Notes under the pieces: model-generated
Database searches by the model: none
The model's input: the letters and a program-made list of their open reading frames with translations, nothing else
What the model was told of the DNA's origin: nothing
Part shown: positions 8,472 through 17,170 of the stretch, in pieces
How positions within the stretch are numbered: position 1 is the stretch's first letter
Layout of the letters: each line of letters opens with the position of its first letter
NCBI GenBank assembly: GCA_044235425.1
Contig: JBIIHW010000021.1
Location: 29,275-93,274, forward strand
Direction of reading: 5' to 3'
Length of the DNA stretch: 64,000 bases
DNA from: JBJSXJ01 sp044235425
GTDB taxonomy: Bacteria > Planctomycetota > Planctomycetia > Pirellulales > Pirellulaceae
Program-made: the position numbers and the translations under genes

Positions 8472-11270
8472 TTACCCGCCCGCCAGCAATAGCGCCTGAT
8501 ACTCTTCCCGCGTGTTCACATGACGCAGGCAATGGAGCAGCGAGTCAACTTGGCGGAGTTCCTCCAGGCCGACTCGCCGTCCGCGGAACGTCGGCTGCTC
8601 AAACAGCGCCCGCAGGCTCAGCTCTTCACGCTCCAAACAGCCGCGCACTAGCGTCTGCACGGTCACCTCGTACGCTCCCACGAGCGGCTGATCGTACTGG
8701 CCATCAAACGCTACAACGGCGTGACACTCACCAACACTTTCAGCGGACGTGCTTTCGTGAGTATCCAGTTGCCGCAGCAAGTACCGTATCACGGCGGCTG
8801 GCAACAGAGGTGCGTCACAACCGGTCACAAACACTCGACTACCGAATTGAGCGGCTGCTTCGAGTCCGGCGAGCAGTCCTTCGAGCGGCCCGCGTTCGGG
8901 ACGTTGATCGCGGACGACGATGGTCTGTGAGGGAAGGGCTGGCAATTCTTGCCCCACTGCGGCCACCACGATCACGCGCTCGACTGTACCGCTGACGGTT
9001 CGTACCAGCCGCTGAAGAAACGTTTCATCGCCGAGCTTCAGCCAGGCTTTTGGTTCACCCATGCGGCGACTTTGACCACCACACAAAATGATTCCCACCG
9101 CCGATTCAGCCATGCGAGTGAGTCCGCCCGCAGGCCATTCAGCTCGCTCGCACCACTCATAACGATCGGCCAATTGCGGTGCGGTGAGCCGCCATTGGGC
9201 AATCGGCTGTCGATTTTGATCGAGCAGTGCCAGCCAGGGCTTTCCCGCCACTGCTTGTTCGCTGCTGCCCGTGCGTACCAGCAGACGTGGCTCACGGGAG
9301 TCACTTACTCCGAGCGTGCGCAGATCGGCCGCTGAGTTGGTCTCGTGCATCTCCAACCAGCCAAGAAATTCAGACCAGGAACTGTGCGTAATTCTCACTA
9401 TACGAAAATCGGGAGACGCTAGCTGGGCATCCTCCAGCGTAGTCACACCGGGTCGAGGTCGACCTGGCAAATCGCGCACGGCAAGTCCGTCGGGACCCGG
9501 CCAGCTAGCCGCGATTTGAGGATCGATCCGTAGACCTTGGTTGATCCAAAACGCCAATCGCTGCTGGGCGATCCGAGCACTGAAGGCTTGATAGGAAAAC
9601 AGCGGAGTGCGATCAACTTCACCAGGTGCATGGCCGATGCCCAGCGGCCGATCCAGAAACGTCGCCATCCCCAACTCTTGGTATTCCTCGATCTGCTGCA
9701 GATCCGCCACGGCCGCTTGTAGGACAAGCTGCGCATGCGGCTGCTGGTCGATGTTCAGCGGTCGTTCAGCGAAGAGTCGGTTGCTGCGGTGACGTGGCTG
9801 TGTGATTTGTTCCGCCGGTACGACGGGCACTTCCGCCGGTAACACTCGACGAAGCTCACCTTGCGATGTAGGCGTGTCGGGAACCAGCAAGCCCTCGTAG
9901 TGCTTCCGGATCAGCCATCCTTGCCGAAGTGCGCGCCGACGTAACTGTTTCTTTCGTTTTGGTTGCTGTCGTAGCTGCTGACGATGTGCGGCAGATCGCT
10001 GTAGCTCCGGTTGTTCCCCGGCGCTTGCAACATCGGCTGCAGTCGTTATCCCCGCGGTATCCGACTGGTCATCTAGATCCTTCTCCAAGAACAAACTGGG
10101 GTACGTTTCCGCACAATCGATCAGCCACTGCAGCAACCGATCAAGCCATGGCGCGTCCGGATAATTAGCTCCAAAACTGTGAAACTTTTCCAAGTCATAA
10201 GCGGTGAGATGTCGGACCAAGTGGCGCAGCATGTGACCAACTAAATCGCACACCGCCGCCACTCGCTGCATATCCCCATGAGACGCTCGGCCAGCGGTGT
10301 TAAGCGACGATTCACGAAGTGTCTTGCCCGCCAGTGCATCCAGTAGCGCAAACGCTCGATCCATCCAAGCGGTAAGCGGTGTGAGTGACACTTGGTGAAA
10401 CAACTGTCGCGTCCAGTCGAGCCAGCGGCTGGGTGAGGTAACATCGAGCGTGGACGCAACGTTTGCACTTGTCGCGGCGCGCAACCAAATTTCGAGTGCG
10501 CGTGCCCATTCACTTCGCGTCACCGCCATGACCTCCTCATCGCCATTTGCCGCGCGCTCCAGTGCCTGTTGCAGCTGCGGCAGGGTGAAGGAGGATTCAT
10601 TTCCAAGCCAGCGACTAACGCTGGGAAGATACGAGCAGCAGCCAAATGTGAAGGCGGGTAGCGGTGTCTCCAATGACGTGATCGGGAGCCGATTCGTTCC
10701 GTGAACAGCAGCCGCGATTGCTGCTTGTACGGTCGTCTGAAAATTACCCGCCAGCATCGACAGAGGTTCCCGCGCGGCGTTAGCTGTGATGCTGGGCACC
10801 GGGATCGTAACGATCAGCTCCCGCGCCCAGAAGTGTTGGTTCGTCAAACCGTCAGCACTGGCGGCCGGTCCATTCCCTGCCGAATTCCAGTCGTACGTTA
10901 GCAGATAGCGAACGACATGCAGGAGCCTCTGTGAGTCGTCGTAAAACAGCGACAGCAGCGGATGATCGGTCGGCGAAATCGTCCCGGCGGACGATGACCG
11001 ATTGCCGCCCGCCGATCCTGTGTGGTAACTGCTGAAGCACGTCGCGTAGGGATGGTCCACCGGACCCAGCAAATACCAGTGCCAGGCCTCCAGGCGAGCC
11101 TCCTCCCGCGCGTGGCGTGGGTCGAGCAAATGGCCGCGAAAAACCTCCCAGCGCAGCTCCAATGGCGGCTGATAGCTTGTCTCTGTCCATAAACCGTCCG
11201 CAATGAAAAACGAACGCTGGTGAAGAGCCTGGTGAATGGCGTCATGCAAGGCTGGTGGGGCAAGATTCAT
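8472..11270 (-). CDS. Large unknown domain fused to MobA (molybdenum cofactor guanylyltransferase)
   Basis: 932 residues. The last 213 (from Met720, MAESAVGIILCGGQSRRMG) are a full MobA: the nucleotide-binding LCGGxSxRMG loop, LGDETFLQR, the RPERGPLEGLLAGL stretch and the TGCDAPLL metal/phosphate site. MobA adds GMP to molybdopterin to form the guanine dinucleotide cofactor. The first 719 residues match nothing I recognise. They are rich in Trp and Leu near the start (EAWHWYLLGPVDHPY), carry a very basic patch about residues 430-450 (RQQPKRKKQLRRRALRQG), and have no signal peptide. Met720 could be an internal start for a free MobA, but no stop separates the parts. The gene is alone on its strand. 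Confidence 0.8.
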   Translation of the reverse strand: MNLAPPALHDAIHQALHQRSFFIADGLWTETSYQPPLELRWEVFRGHLLDPRHAREEARLEAWHWYLLGPVDHPYATCFSSYHTGSAGGNRSSSAGTISPTDHPLLSLFYDDSQRLLHVVRYLLTYDWNSAGNGPAASADGLTNQHFWARELIVTIPVPSITANAAREPLSMLAGNFQTTVQAAIAAAVHGTNRLPITSLETPLPAFTFGCCSYLPSVSRWLGNESSFTLPQLQQALERAANGDEEVMAVTRSEWARALEIWLRAATSANVASTLDVTSPSRWLDWTRQLFHQVSLTPLTAWMDRAFALLDALAGKTLRESSLNTAGRASHGDMQRVAAVCDLVGHMLRHLVRHLTAYDLEKFHSFGANYPDAPWLDRLLQWLIDCAETYPSLFLEKDLDDQSDTAGITTAADVASAGEQPELQRSAAHRQQLRQQPKRKKQLRRRALRQGWLIRKHYEGLLVPDTPTSQGELRRVLPAEVPVVPAEQITQPRHRSNRLFAERPLNIDQQPHAQLVLQAAVADLQQIEEYQELGMATFLDRPLGIGHAPGEVDRTPLFSYQAFSARIAQQRLAFWINQGLRIDPQIAASWPGPDGLAVRDLPGRPRPGVTTLEDAQLASPDFRIVRITHSSWSEFLGWLEMHETNSAADLRTLGVSDSREPRLLVRTGSSEQAVAGKPWLALLDQNRQPIAQWRLTAPQLADRYEWCERAEWPAGGLTRMAESAVGIILCGGQSRRMGEPKAWLKLGDETFLQRLVRTVSGTVERVIVVAAVGQELPALPSQTIVVRDQRPERGPLEGLLAGLEAAAQFGSRVFVTGCDAPLLPAAVIRYLLRQLDTHESTSAESVGECHAVVAFDGQYDQPLVGAYEVTVQTLVRGCLEREELSLRALFEQPTFRGRRVGLEELRQVDSLLHCLRHVNTREEYQALLLAGG

Positions 11271-11312
11271 GATCGCTACTGTGGCAAACCAATTGAGTCA
11301 CGGCAAGAGTGC

Positions 11313-11324
11313 GTGACCGGTCAC
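11313..11324. promoter_or_regulatory. Perfect 12-bp palindrome in a divergent intergenic region
   Basis: gtgaccggtcac lies between the divergently transcribed MobA-fusion gene (starts 11270, -) and the secreted protein gene (starts 11390, +). A ttaaaat element that could serve as a -10 box follows at about 11331. A perfect dyad in a divergent promoter region is a plausible operator; no regulator is encoded next to it. Confidence 0.35.
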
Positions 11325-11389
11325 TTTCGTGTTAAAATCCGTCCGTTCGTAAGGGACAGCAATCCTGATGGTGAAAGGCACGGTGACGC

Positions 11390-12772
11390 ATGATGACCTC
11401 GTGGCTCCTAACTCTGGCACTCGTGTGTGGTCAAACGACCGAAAGCTCCCAGTCGAATTCCAAAACGACTGATCGGTCCGCAGCACCGGCTGAATCAGCG
11501 GCGGAAAAGTCGAGCAGCGCAAAAGCAGGTGACACCAAACCCAGCGACACCAAACCGGCAGAACTTAAAGCAACCGTCCTGCGACTCGTCAAACAACTCG
11601 ACGATTCCCAGCTTGTCAAACGCGAAGCGGCCGAGAAAGAACTCATCGCACTGGGTGCTGACGCGCTGACGCTGTTGCCCGCAGTCACCAAACAGACACC
11701 GGCGGAAGTCAAAGATCGGCTGGCGCGCATTCGTCGAGCGCTCGAATCGGCCGCTGCCGAATCGGTAACCAAACCACTACTCGTCACCCTGCAGGGTGAA
11801 ATGAAATTGTCCGCGGCCATCGAATCACTCGCCAAGCAATCAGGCAATCAGCTACTCGATTGGCGGGATCGATTCGGTCAACGCGTGGTCGACAAAACGG
11901 TGAAGCTCGATATTCAAAAGCAGAGTTTTTGGTATGCCTTAGACAGCTTGCTCGACCAAGCGGAGCTCACCACCTATTTGTTTACCGGCCAGCGTGGTGC
12001 GATTGGCATTGTTGCCCGCTCGGAGATGGAGCGCGACCGATTTAAACGTGGTATCTACAGTGGCATGTTTCGCTTTGAGCCGGCGACGATCGAGGCTGTA
12101 AAAGATTTACGAAATCCCCAAAACGATGCTCTGCGGTTGACCATCGATGTAAGCTGGGAACCTCGTTTAAACCCTATCGTCATGACTCAAGAGCTGGACA
12201 GTATTTCGGTAGTGGACGAGCAGGGGCGAGCACTCACGATCGATGGTCAAGAGGGTGCCATTGAGCTGGAAGGAGATGGCGAAACACCGGGAGCTGAAGT
12301 AGTCATTCCACTGCGACTTCCAGGTCGATCGGTCGAAAAGATCGGTTCACTCAAGGGCCGTTTCGATGTTCTCGCCGCAGGTAAATATGAATCGTTCGAA
12401 TTCGCTGATTTAGAGAAGGCCAAGAATCTCGAAGTCAAGAAAGCGGCTGTCACCGTCTACCTGGATCAAGTGCGTCGAAATCAGGATGCGCAAGAGATTC
12501 GTATGCGAGTGAAATTCGATTCCGCTTCGAATGCGCTCGAATCGCATCGCGGCTGGATCTATGGCAATCCCGCTTACCTGATTGATCCGCAAGGTCAGAT
12601 CGTAGATCCTTCGGGTAGCGAAGCGACTCTGCAAGAAAATGATCAAGTTGGCATCTCGTATTTGTTCGCCTTGGAAGAGGGACTGAAGGGTTACAAGTTT
12701 GTCTACCGTACTCCTGTTTCTCTCATCAAGATTCCAGTGGAATACGAGCTGAAGGATATCGAATTGCCGTAA
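11390..12772 (+). CDS. Secreted hypothetical protein with HEAT-like and secretin-N-like parts
   Basis: 460 residues. A short signal peptide (MMTSWLLTLALVCGQ) leads into a Ser/Lys/Ala-rich spacer and then a helical HEAT-like stretch (residues about 60-125: LDDSQLVKREAAEKELIALGADAL). A part resembling the STN/secretin short domain follows (AIESLAKQSGNQLLDWRD...FWYALDSLLDQAEL, about 145-200), then a beta-rich C-terminal half. Proteins with this architecture are common in planctomycetes and are presumed periplasmic; function is unknown. A parvulin gene follows 34 bases later on the same strand and may be co-transcribed. Confidence 0.75.
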   Translation: MMTSWLLTLALVCGQTTESSQSNSKTTDRSAAPAESAAEKSSSAKAGDTKPSDTKPAELKATVLRLVKQLDDSQLVKREAAEKELIALGADALTLLPAVTKQTPAEVKDRLARIRRALESAAAESVTKPLLVTLQGEMKLSAAIESLAKQSGNQLLDWRDRFGQRVVDKTVKLDIQKQSFWYALDSLLDQAELTTYLFTGQRGAIGIVARSEMERDRFKRGIYSGMFRFEPATIEAVKDLRNPQNDALRLTIDVSWEPRLNPIVMTQELDSISVVDEQGRALTIDGQEGAIELEGDGETPGAEVVIPLRLPGRSVEKIGSLKGRFDVLAAGKYESFEFADLEKAKNLEVKKAAVTVYLDQVRRNQDAQEIRMRVKFDSASNALESHRGWIYGNPAYLIDPQGQIVDPSGSEATLQENDQVGISYLFALEEGLKGYKFVYRTPVSLIKIPVEYELKDIELP

Positions 12773-12806
12773 TGGCCAGAGAAATCGTTGAAACAGGGAG
12801 GTGCTC

Positions 12807-13811
12807 ATGATTGAGGATCAAACAATGGCCGTTCGATCTGCGACAACTGCAGCCCAGTCGACCAGAACTTCCACGCTGCATATCGCGTTGCAGATGACCT
12901 TGACCTGCACGATCGCAGTGGTAGCACTGACAACGGTCGTGGCAGCCGAGTTTGATAGTCGAGTAGCAGCGACTGTCCAAGGTGTGCCAGTCACGATGGG
13001 AGAGCTGCAGCGCGAAGTGCGTCGAGTGTTACCAGCGGGAGAAGTACCAGCCGCCGCCCGTAAGATTCTCGAAGCCAAAGCCCTCGATCAACTCGTCGAT
13101 CGCCAGTTGATCTTACGACAGCTCGCATCCTCCCAGATTGCCGCCTCAACGGCAGATGTCGATCGCGTGGTCGAGCGGCTGAAGAAGCAACTTGATGAAC
13201 GCAAGAGTTCACTCGCTGAACATTTACGGCAAGCGGAATTAGACGAGGCCGCGTTCCGCCGATTCGTCGCCTGGCAAATTAGCTGGGAGCGTTATCTCAC
13301 CCGCTTTATGACCGAAGAGAACCTGCAGAAATACTTTGAGCAGCATGTGCGGGAGTTCGATGGCAGCGAATTGCGAGTCGCTCATCTGCTGCTCAAGGCA
13401 AAACCGCAAGATGATGCCGCAGCTATTTCGGCTCGACTCGCCAAGGCGCGGGAGATTCGCGCCGAGATAGAAACTGGGAAGCTGACATTCGCAGCGGCCG
13501 TAAAGCAGCATTCACAGGCCCCGACCGCCGATATGGGCGGTGACATCGGTTGGATTAAGCGGCAAGAGCCAATGCCCGAATCGTTCGCGGCTGCAGCGTT
13601 TAAACTGGATGTAAAGCAGGTCAGCCCGCCTGTGCAAACTGCCTTTGGAGTGCATTTAATTCAGCTCCTCGAAGTAAAGCCAGGAAAGCGTACTTGGCAA
13701 GAAGCTCGTGCCGAACTCGAACCAGCCATGACGCAATATCTGTTTCAGTATCTGGCCGATCAGGAACGATCGAAGACCAAAATTGAATACACCGAGATCG
13801 CTCCCCGCTAG
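12807..13811 (+). CDS. Secreted PpiC/parvulin-type peptidyl-prolyl isomerase (SurA-like)
   Basis: 334 residues from the ATG at 12807, which sits five bases after a strong gggagg; a GTG six bases upstream is the alternative. A signal-like hydrophobic segment (residues about 30-48) is followed by a SurA-like N-terminal helical chaperone region (VPVTMGELQREVRRVL...LDQLVDRQLI) and a parvulin domain (about 180-290) with LRVAHLLLKAK, MGGDIGWIKR and the closing FGVHLIQLLEVKPG, all typical of PpiC. It probably assists folding of exported proteins in the periplasm. The following mutY gene begins 26 bases later, so an operon is likely. Confidence 0.9.
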   Translation: MIEDQTMAVRSATTAAQSTRTSTLHIALQMTLTCTIAVVALTTVVAAEFDSRVAATVQGVPVTMGELQREVRRVLPAGEVPAAARKILEAKALDQLVDRQLILRQLASSQIAASTADVDRVVERLKKQLDERKSSLAEHLRQAELDEAAFRRFVAWQISWERYLTRFMTEENLQKYFEQHVREFDGSELRVAHLLLKAKPQDDAAAISARLAKAREIRAEIETGKLTFAAAVKQHSQAPTADMGGDIGWIKRQEPMPESFAAAAFKLDVKQVSPPVQTAFGVHLIQLLEVKPGKRTWQEARAELEPAMTQYLFQYLADQERSKTKIEYTEIAPR

Positions 13812-13837
13812 CCAATAATCGGTGATCGAAACTACTC

Positions 13838-14929
13838 ATGGCCAGTTCCTGGATAACGGTAAAGAGTGAATTGCAGCGGCAATTGATCGACTGGTTTCGA
13901 GTTCACGCGCGCGATTTGCCATGGCGAAGAACTCGTGATGCCTATCGAATCTGGATCAGTGAAGTGATGCTGCAGCAGACGCAAGTCGCTACCGTGATCC
14001 CCTATTATGAACGCTTTCTGCAGGCCTTCCCGACTGTCCGCGAGTTGGCTGCGGCACCCGAAGAACAGGTGCTGCGTCTTTGGGAGGGACTCGGATACTA
14101 CCGCCGAGCGCGACAACTTCAGGCTGCCGCTCGCTGCATCGTCAGCGAACATGGAGCACAGTTTCCCAGTGACGCAGAGGCGGTTCGCCGCTTACCAGGC
14201 ATCGGACGCTATACGGCGGGAGCGATTTTATCGATCGCTTTTGATCGCCCGGAGCCCATTCTCGAAGCGAATACCGTACGACTCTTCAGTCGACTGTCTT
14301 TGGAACGTGGTCCGATCACCGCCCCCGTCACCCGTAATCGACTCTGGGCCGTCGCCACCGAACTGGTACCCGAACGGGATGCGAGATTGTTCAATCAGGC
14401 AGCCATGGAACTGGGCGGTCTCATCTGCACTCCGCGTACACCGCGCTGCACGGATTGTCCCATCGCTCAGTTTTGTCCCACGTATCGCGAGGGACTTCAG
14501 CAGCAGATTCCAGCCGCCGCGCCCAAGAAGGTGAGAACCGAAGTGGTCGAGGCCGCCGTGGTGATTCGAGCTGGCCAGCATGTGCTGATTCGTCGCTGTG
14601 GACCTGATGAACGCTGGGCCGGACTCTGGGATTTTCCGCGTTTCCCCGTGGAAGCCACAGAGCCCCAGCAACTCACGAAGGAAATTACCAGCAAGACCAA
14701 GGCCTTGGTTGGTCTGGCAGTGAAACCTCTTGAACAGCTCACCACCCTGCGACATGCAGTCACGCGCTTCAACATCACCTTGCACTGCGTGAGCGCTAGG
14801 CCAGTCGCCAACAAAAAGCCGTCCTCACTGCCTCAGTCAGACGACCTGCGCTGGGTCTTGCCCAGTGACCTAGCATCGTTTCCCCTGAGCGTAACTGGGC
14901 GCAAGATCGGTAACCTGCTAATCGACTAG
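13838..14929 (+). CDS. mutY: A/G-specific adenine DNA glycosylase
   Basis: 363 residues, the usual MutY length. It removes adenine mispaired with 8-oxoguanine. Visible parts: the catalytic Glu42 in WISEVMLQQTQV; the helix-hairpin-helix LPGIGRYTAGAIL; the 4Fe-4S ligands Cys197, Cys204, Cys207 and Cys213 (spacing C-X6-C-X2-C-X5-C); and a C-terminal NUDIX-like 8-oxoG recognition domain (about 240-360). Unlike E. coli MutY, whose second active-site residue is Asp in LDGN, this protein reads ILEANT, with Glu143 in that place. It converges with the cytochrome gene downstream; the stops are four bases apart. Confidence 0.95.
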   Translation: MASSWITVKSELQRQLIDWFRVHARDLPWRRTRDAYRIWISEVMLQQTQVATVIPYYERFLQAFPTVRELAAAPEEQVLRLWEGLGYYRRARQLQAAARCIVSEHGAQFPSDAEAVRRLPGIGRYTAGAILSIAFDRPEPILEANTVRLFSRLSLERGPITAPVTRNRLWAVATELVPERDARLFNQAAMELGGLICTPRTPRCTDCPIAQFCPTYREGLQQQIPAAAPKKVRTEVVEAAVVIRAGQHVLIRRCGPDERWAGLWDFPRFPVEATEPQQLTKEITSKTKALVGLAVKPLEQLTTLRHAVTRFNITLHCVSARPVANKKPSSLPQSDDLRWVLPSDLASFPLSVTGRKIGNLLID

Positions 14930-14933
14930 CTTA

Positions 14934-15923
14934 CTACCGATACGCACCATGGCAGTCGTCGCAAGACTTGCTGATCACACCGACAGCTTTGCGAGCGGCT
15001 TCGTCGCTGTTGAGTTTGACCGCGTCGAGAATTTCGAGTGCCGCGGTTTCTAGCACCTTACAAAAATTCTTGTATTCGGCTGCATCAGCATCATCCATGG
15101 TTTCTTGAGCCAGTACGCGAGCGATCGCAGCCACGACCTGTGCCTCATGCTGCACTTCATCTTTCTTTCCCTGGAACTCCGCCTTACTGGCCGTCGCCGG
15201 CTGCAACTTTCCTTGAACCCCAATTTCCAATCGCATCATGAGTGGCGAGCGATCACAGGTTTGAGCCCATGATAGTTTTCCATCCGCAGTGGCTTTCGCT
15301 GAAAGTCCCGAGCCACTCATGAGTTCATCCAGATCCGCCTTCCGCAGCTTGGCTTCATTGAACACTTGCTGAGTGCCAACTTTGGCGTTGGCTGCGGTAC
15401 GAGCGAACACTTCCCGAGCCGTGGAGGCTTCTTTCTTCCAACGCACATCTCCGTCGTAGTCACCCACGATACCGAAGAGCATGGCGAGAATCGTGAAGTT
15501 GCGACGTGCCTCCTTATAGCCTTTACCCGCAAACTCAGTTGGCGTCGTGACGTTTTTATCGACCATGAGCTTGATCGCTTTGATTTCATCTTCAATGGCA
15601 GTGGACGCGATCACCTTCGACCAACCGGCTCCACCACCACCGCCAGCCGCACCGGCGGATTCCGTCGTGGCGCCTGCCGCAGCAGGATTGGCAGGCCCAG
15701 CACTCTTGGCGACCGATAGATTTGCAGGGCGGTCACCAACCAGCACTTTGCCGTCAAACACGTTATCGAAGAAAACACCCTTCGTTTCGCTCGGCTGCCA
15801 CTTGGGCGTTGCCGCTCGACGGACCGCCCGCGTCGCTTTGGTCTGTCCCCAGGTGGATGTCGCCACGGCAGCAAGACTGGTTAGTGCCAGAATGAACGCT
15901 ACAGAAATGACGCGGCGCCGCAT
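14934..15923 (-). CDS. Exported c-type cytochrome with C-terminal heme motif
   Basis: 329 residues from the ATG at 15923, chosen because it starts a clean signal peptide (MRRRVISVAFILALTSLAAVA); the open frame further upstream is not needed. A Gly/Ala-rich low-complexity stretch lies near residues 85-105. The C-terminus ends in SCDDCHGAYR, one CXXCH heme-attachment motif eight residues from the end, the arrangement found in class II (cytochrome c-prime-like) cytochromes; the region before it is helical. Probably a periplasmic electron carrier or sensor. It is divergent from apbE, whose product attaches flavin to exported redox proteins, so a shared redox context is possible but not shown. Confidence 0.7.
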   Translation of the reverse strand: MRRRVISVAFILALTSLAAVATSTWGQTKATRAVRRAATPKWQPSETKGVFFDNVFDGKVLVGDRPANLSVAKSAGPANPAAAGATTESAGAAGGGGGAGWSKVIASTAIEDEIKAIKLMVDKNVTTPTEFAGKGYKEARRNFTILAMLFGIVGDYDGDVRWKKEASTAREVFARTAANAKVGTQQVFNEAKLRKADLDELMSGSGLSAKATADGKLSWAQTCDRSPLMMRLEIGVQGKLQPATASKAEFQGKKDEVQHEAQVVAAIARVLAQETMDDADAAEYKNFCKVLETAALEILDAVKLNSDEAARKAVGVISKSCDDCHGAYR

Positions 15924-16066
15924 GGTCAGTCGCTCCCCAAAACACGAGAAAAACCGGCCCTCGAAGCATCGACCACTCGCCCTGGCGATGTCGAGTTCCC
16001 TAAGCTTCGCTGGGTCGAAGTAAAGTATACCGCAGTGGGTGAACATTTCGAGTAGAATTGAGCAGC

Positions 16067-17161
16067 ATGAGTGCAGCAGAGTCCCCGAATCGTCGCGAAT
16101 TCCTCTCCGGTGGGGCTGTCCTGCGAGCGGCCCAAGAGGCGGCGCAGCGCGCAGCTCTGGCCCAGGACCCCACAACGGCACATGAGAAAGCGGTCTGTTT
16201 ACTGCATGTCGGCCGCTCCGCCATGGCCTGTCAATTTGAAATCTATCTGATTGCCGGACGACCGCCGCTCGGCCCCGACATCGCACTCCAAGCACTGGAT
16301 CTCGTGGAGCAGCTGGAATCGCAACTGACCGTCTATCGTCCGCAGAGTGAAATCAGTCACCTCAATCGCACCGCCAGCGAGGCGCCCGTTCCGGTGGAAC
16401 GTCGCTTGTTTCAGCTGCTGCAGCAATCGCTCCAGCTTCACGCCGACACGAATGGTGCCTTCGACATTACCGCCGGTTGCCTGTCCAAGGTCTGGGGGTT
16501 CTATCGACGCGAGGGGCGAGTGCCGGAGTCGGTGGAACTCGATGCGGCACTGGAGCGAGTCGGCAGTCAGCACTTGGAACTGGAACCTGCACAAGCAACC
16601 GTGCGATTTCGCCAAACCGGACTCGAGATCAATCTGGGTGCCATCGGCAAAGGCTATGCACTCGATCGCTGCGCTGAATTTATGGTAACAGAGGGCGTAC
16701 CAGATTTTCTCATCCATGGCGGCACGAGCAGCATCCTCGCACGGGGCTCACGTGGATCGGCACATGACGATCACAGCGGTTGGTCTGTGGCACTAAAGCA
16801 TCCGCTACGCCCCGAAGAACGATTGGCGGAAATCTGGCTTCGCGATCAAGCACTGGGAACGTCTGGTGCCGGCAATCAGTTTTTCTTCCATCGAGGACAG
16901 CGGTATGGACATATCCTGGACCCTCGGACCGGTCGACCAGCAAGCGGTGTATTGTCGTCGACTGTGATCGCATCAAGTGCCGCTCTGGCAGATGCCCTGT
17001 CCACCGCGTTTTATGTAGGCGGTTTGGCGCTGGCTCAGTCCTACTGCGACGCTCATCCCGATGTTTCCGCACTGTTGATTACGACTGCTGATCGAGCAGG
17101 TGAAGTGGAACTTCATCGTTTTAATTTTGTCGATGATCAGAACGCTGGTGTTTCAAGTTAG
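16067..17161 (+). CDS. apbE: FAD:protein FMN transferase
   Basis: 364 residues from ATG 16067 (a TTG nine bases upstream is weaker). ApbE transfers FMN from FAD to Thr/Ser of exported flavoproteins. Seen here: a Tat-like N-terminus (NRREFLSGG), the family core ALDLVEQLESQLTVYRPQSEISHLN, the substrate-binding FDITAGCLSKVWGFYRR, LEINLGAIGKGYALDR, HGGTSSILARG, and the Mg/FAD-binding DPRTGRPASG plus ADALSTAFYVGG. The start of the PilC gene lies only nine bases after its stop, so the two may share a transcript. Confidence 0.93.
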   Translation: MSAAESPNRREFLSGGAVLRAAQEAAQRAALAQDPTTAHEKAVCLLHVGRSAMACQFEIYLIAGRPPLGPDIALQALDLVEQLESQLTVYRPQSEISHLNRTASEAPVPVERRLFQLLQQSLQLHADTNGAFDITAGCLSKVWGFYRREGRVPESVELDAALERVGSQHLELEPAQATVRFRQTGLEINLGAIGKGYALDRCAEFMVTEGVPDFLIHGGTSSILARGSRGSAHDDHSGWSVALKHPLRPEERLAEIWLRDQALGTSGAGNQFFFHRGQRYGHILDPRTGRPASGVLSSTVIASSAALADALSTAFYVGGLALAQSYCDAHPDVSALLITTADRAGEVELHRFNFVDDQNAGVSS

Positions 17162-17170
17162 AGGTGTAAT

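Noticed and set aside
15924..16295. Upstream extension of the cytochrome gene
   Set aside because: It would bury the signal peptide in the middle and overlap apbE.
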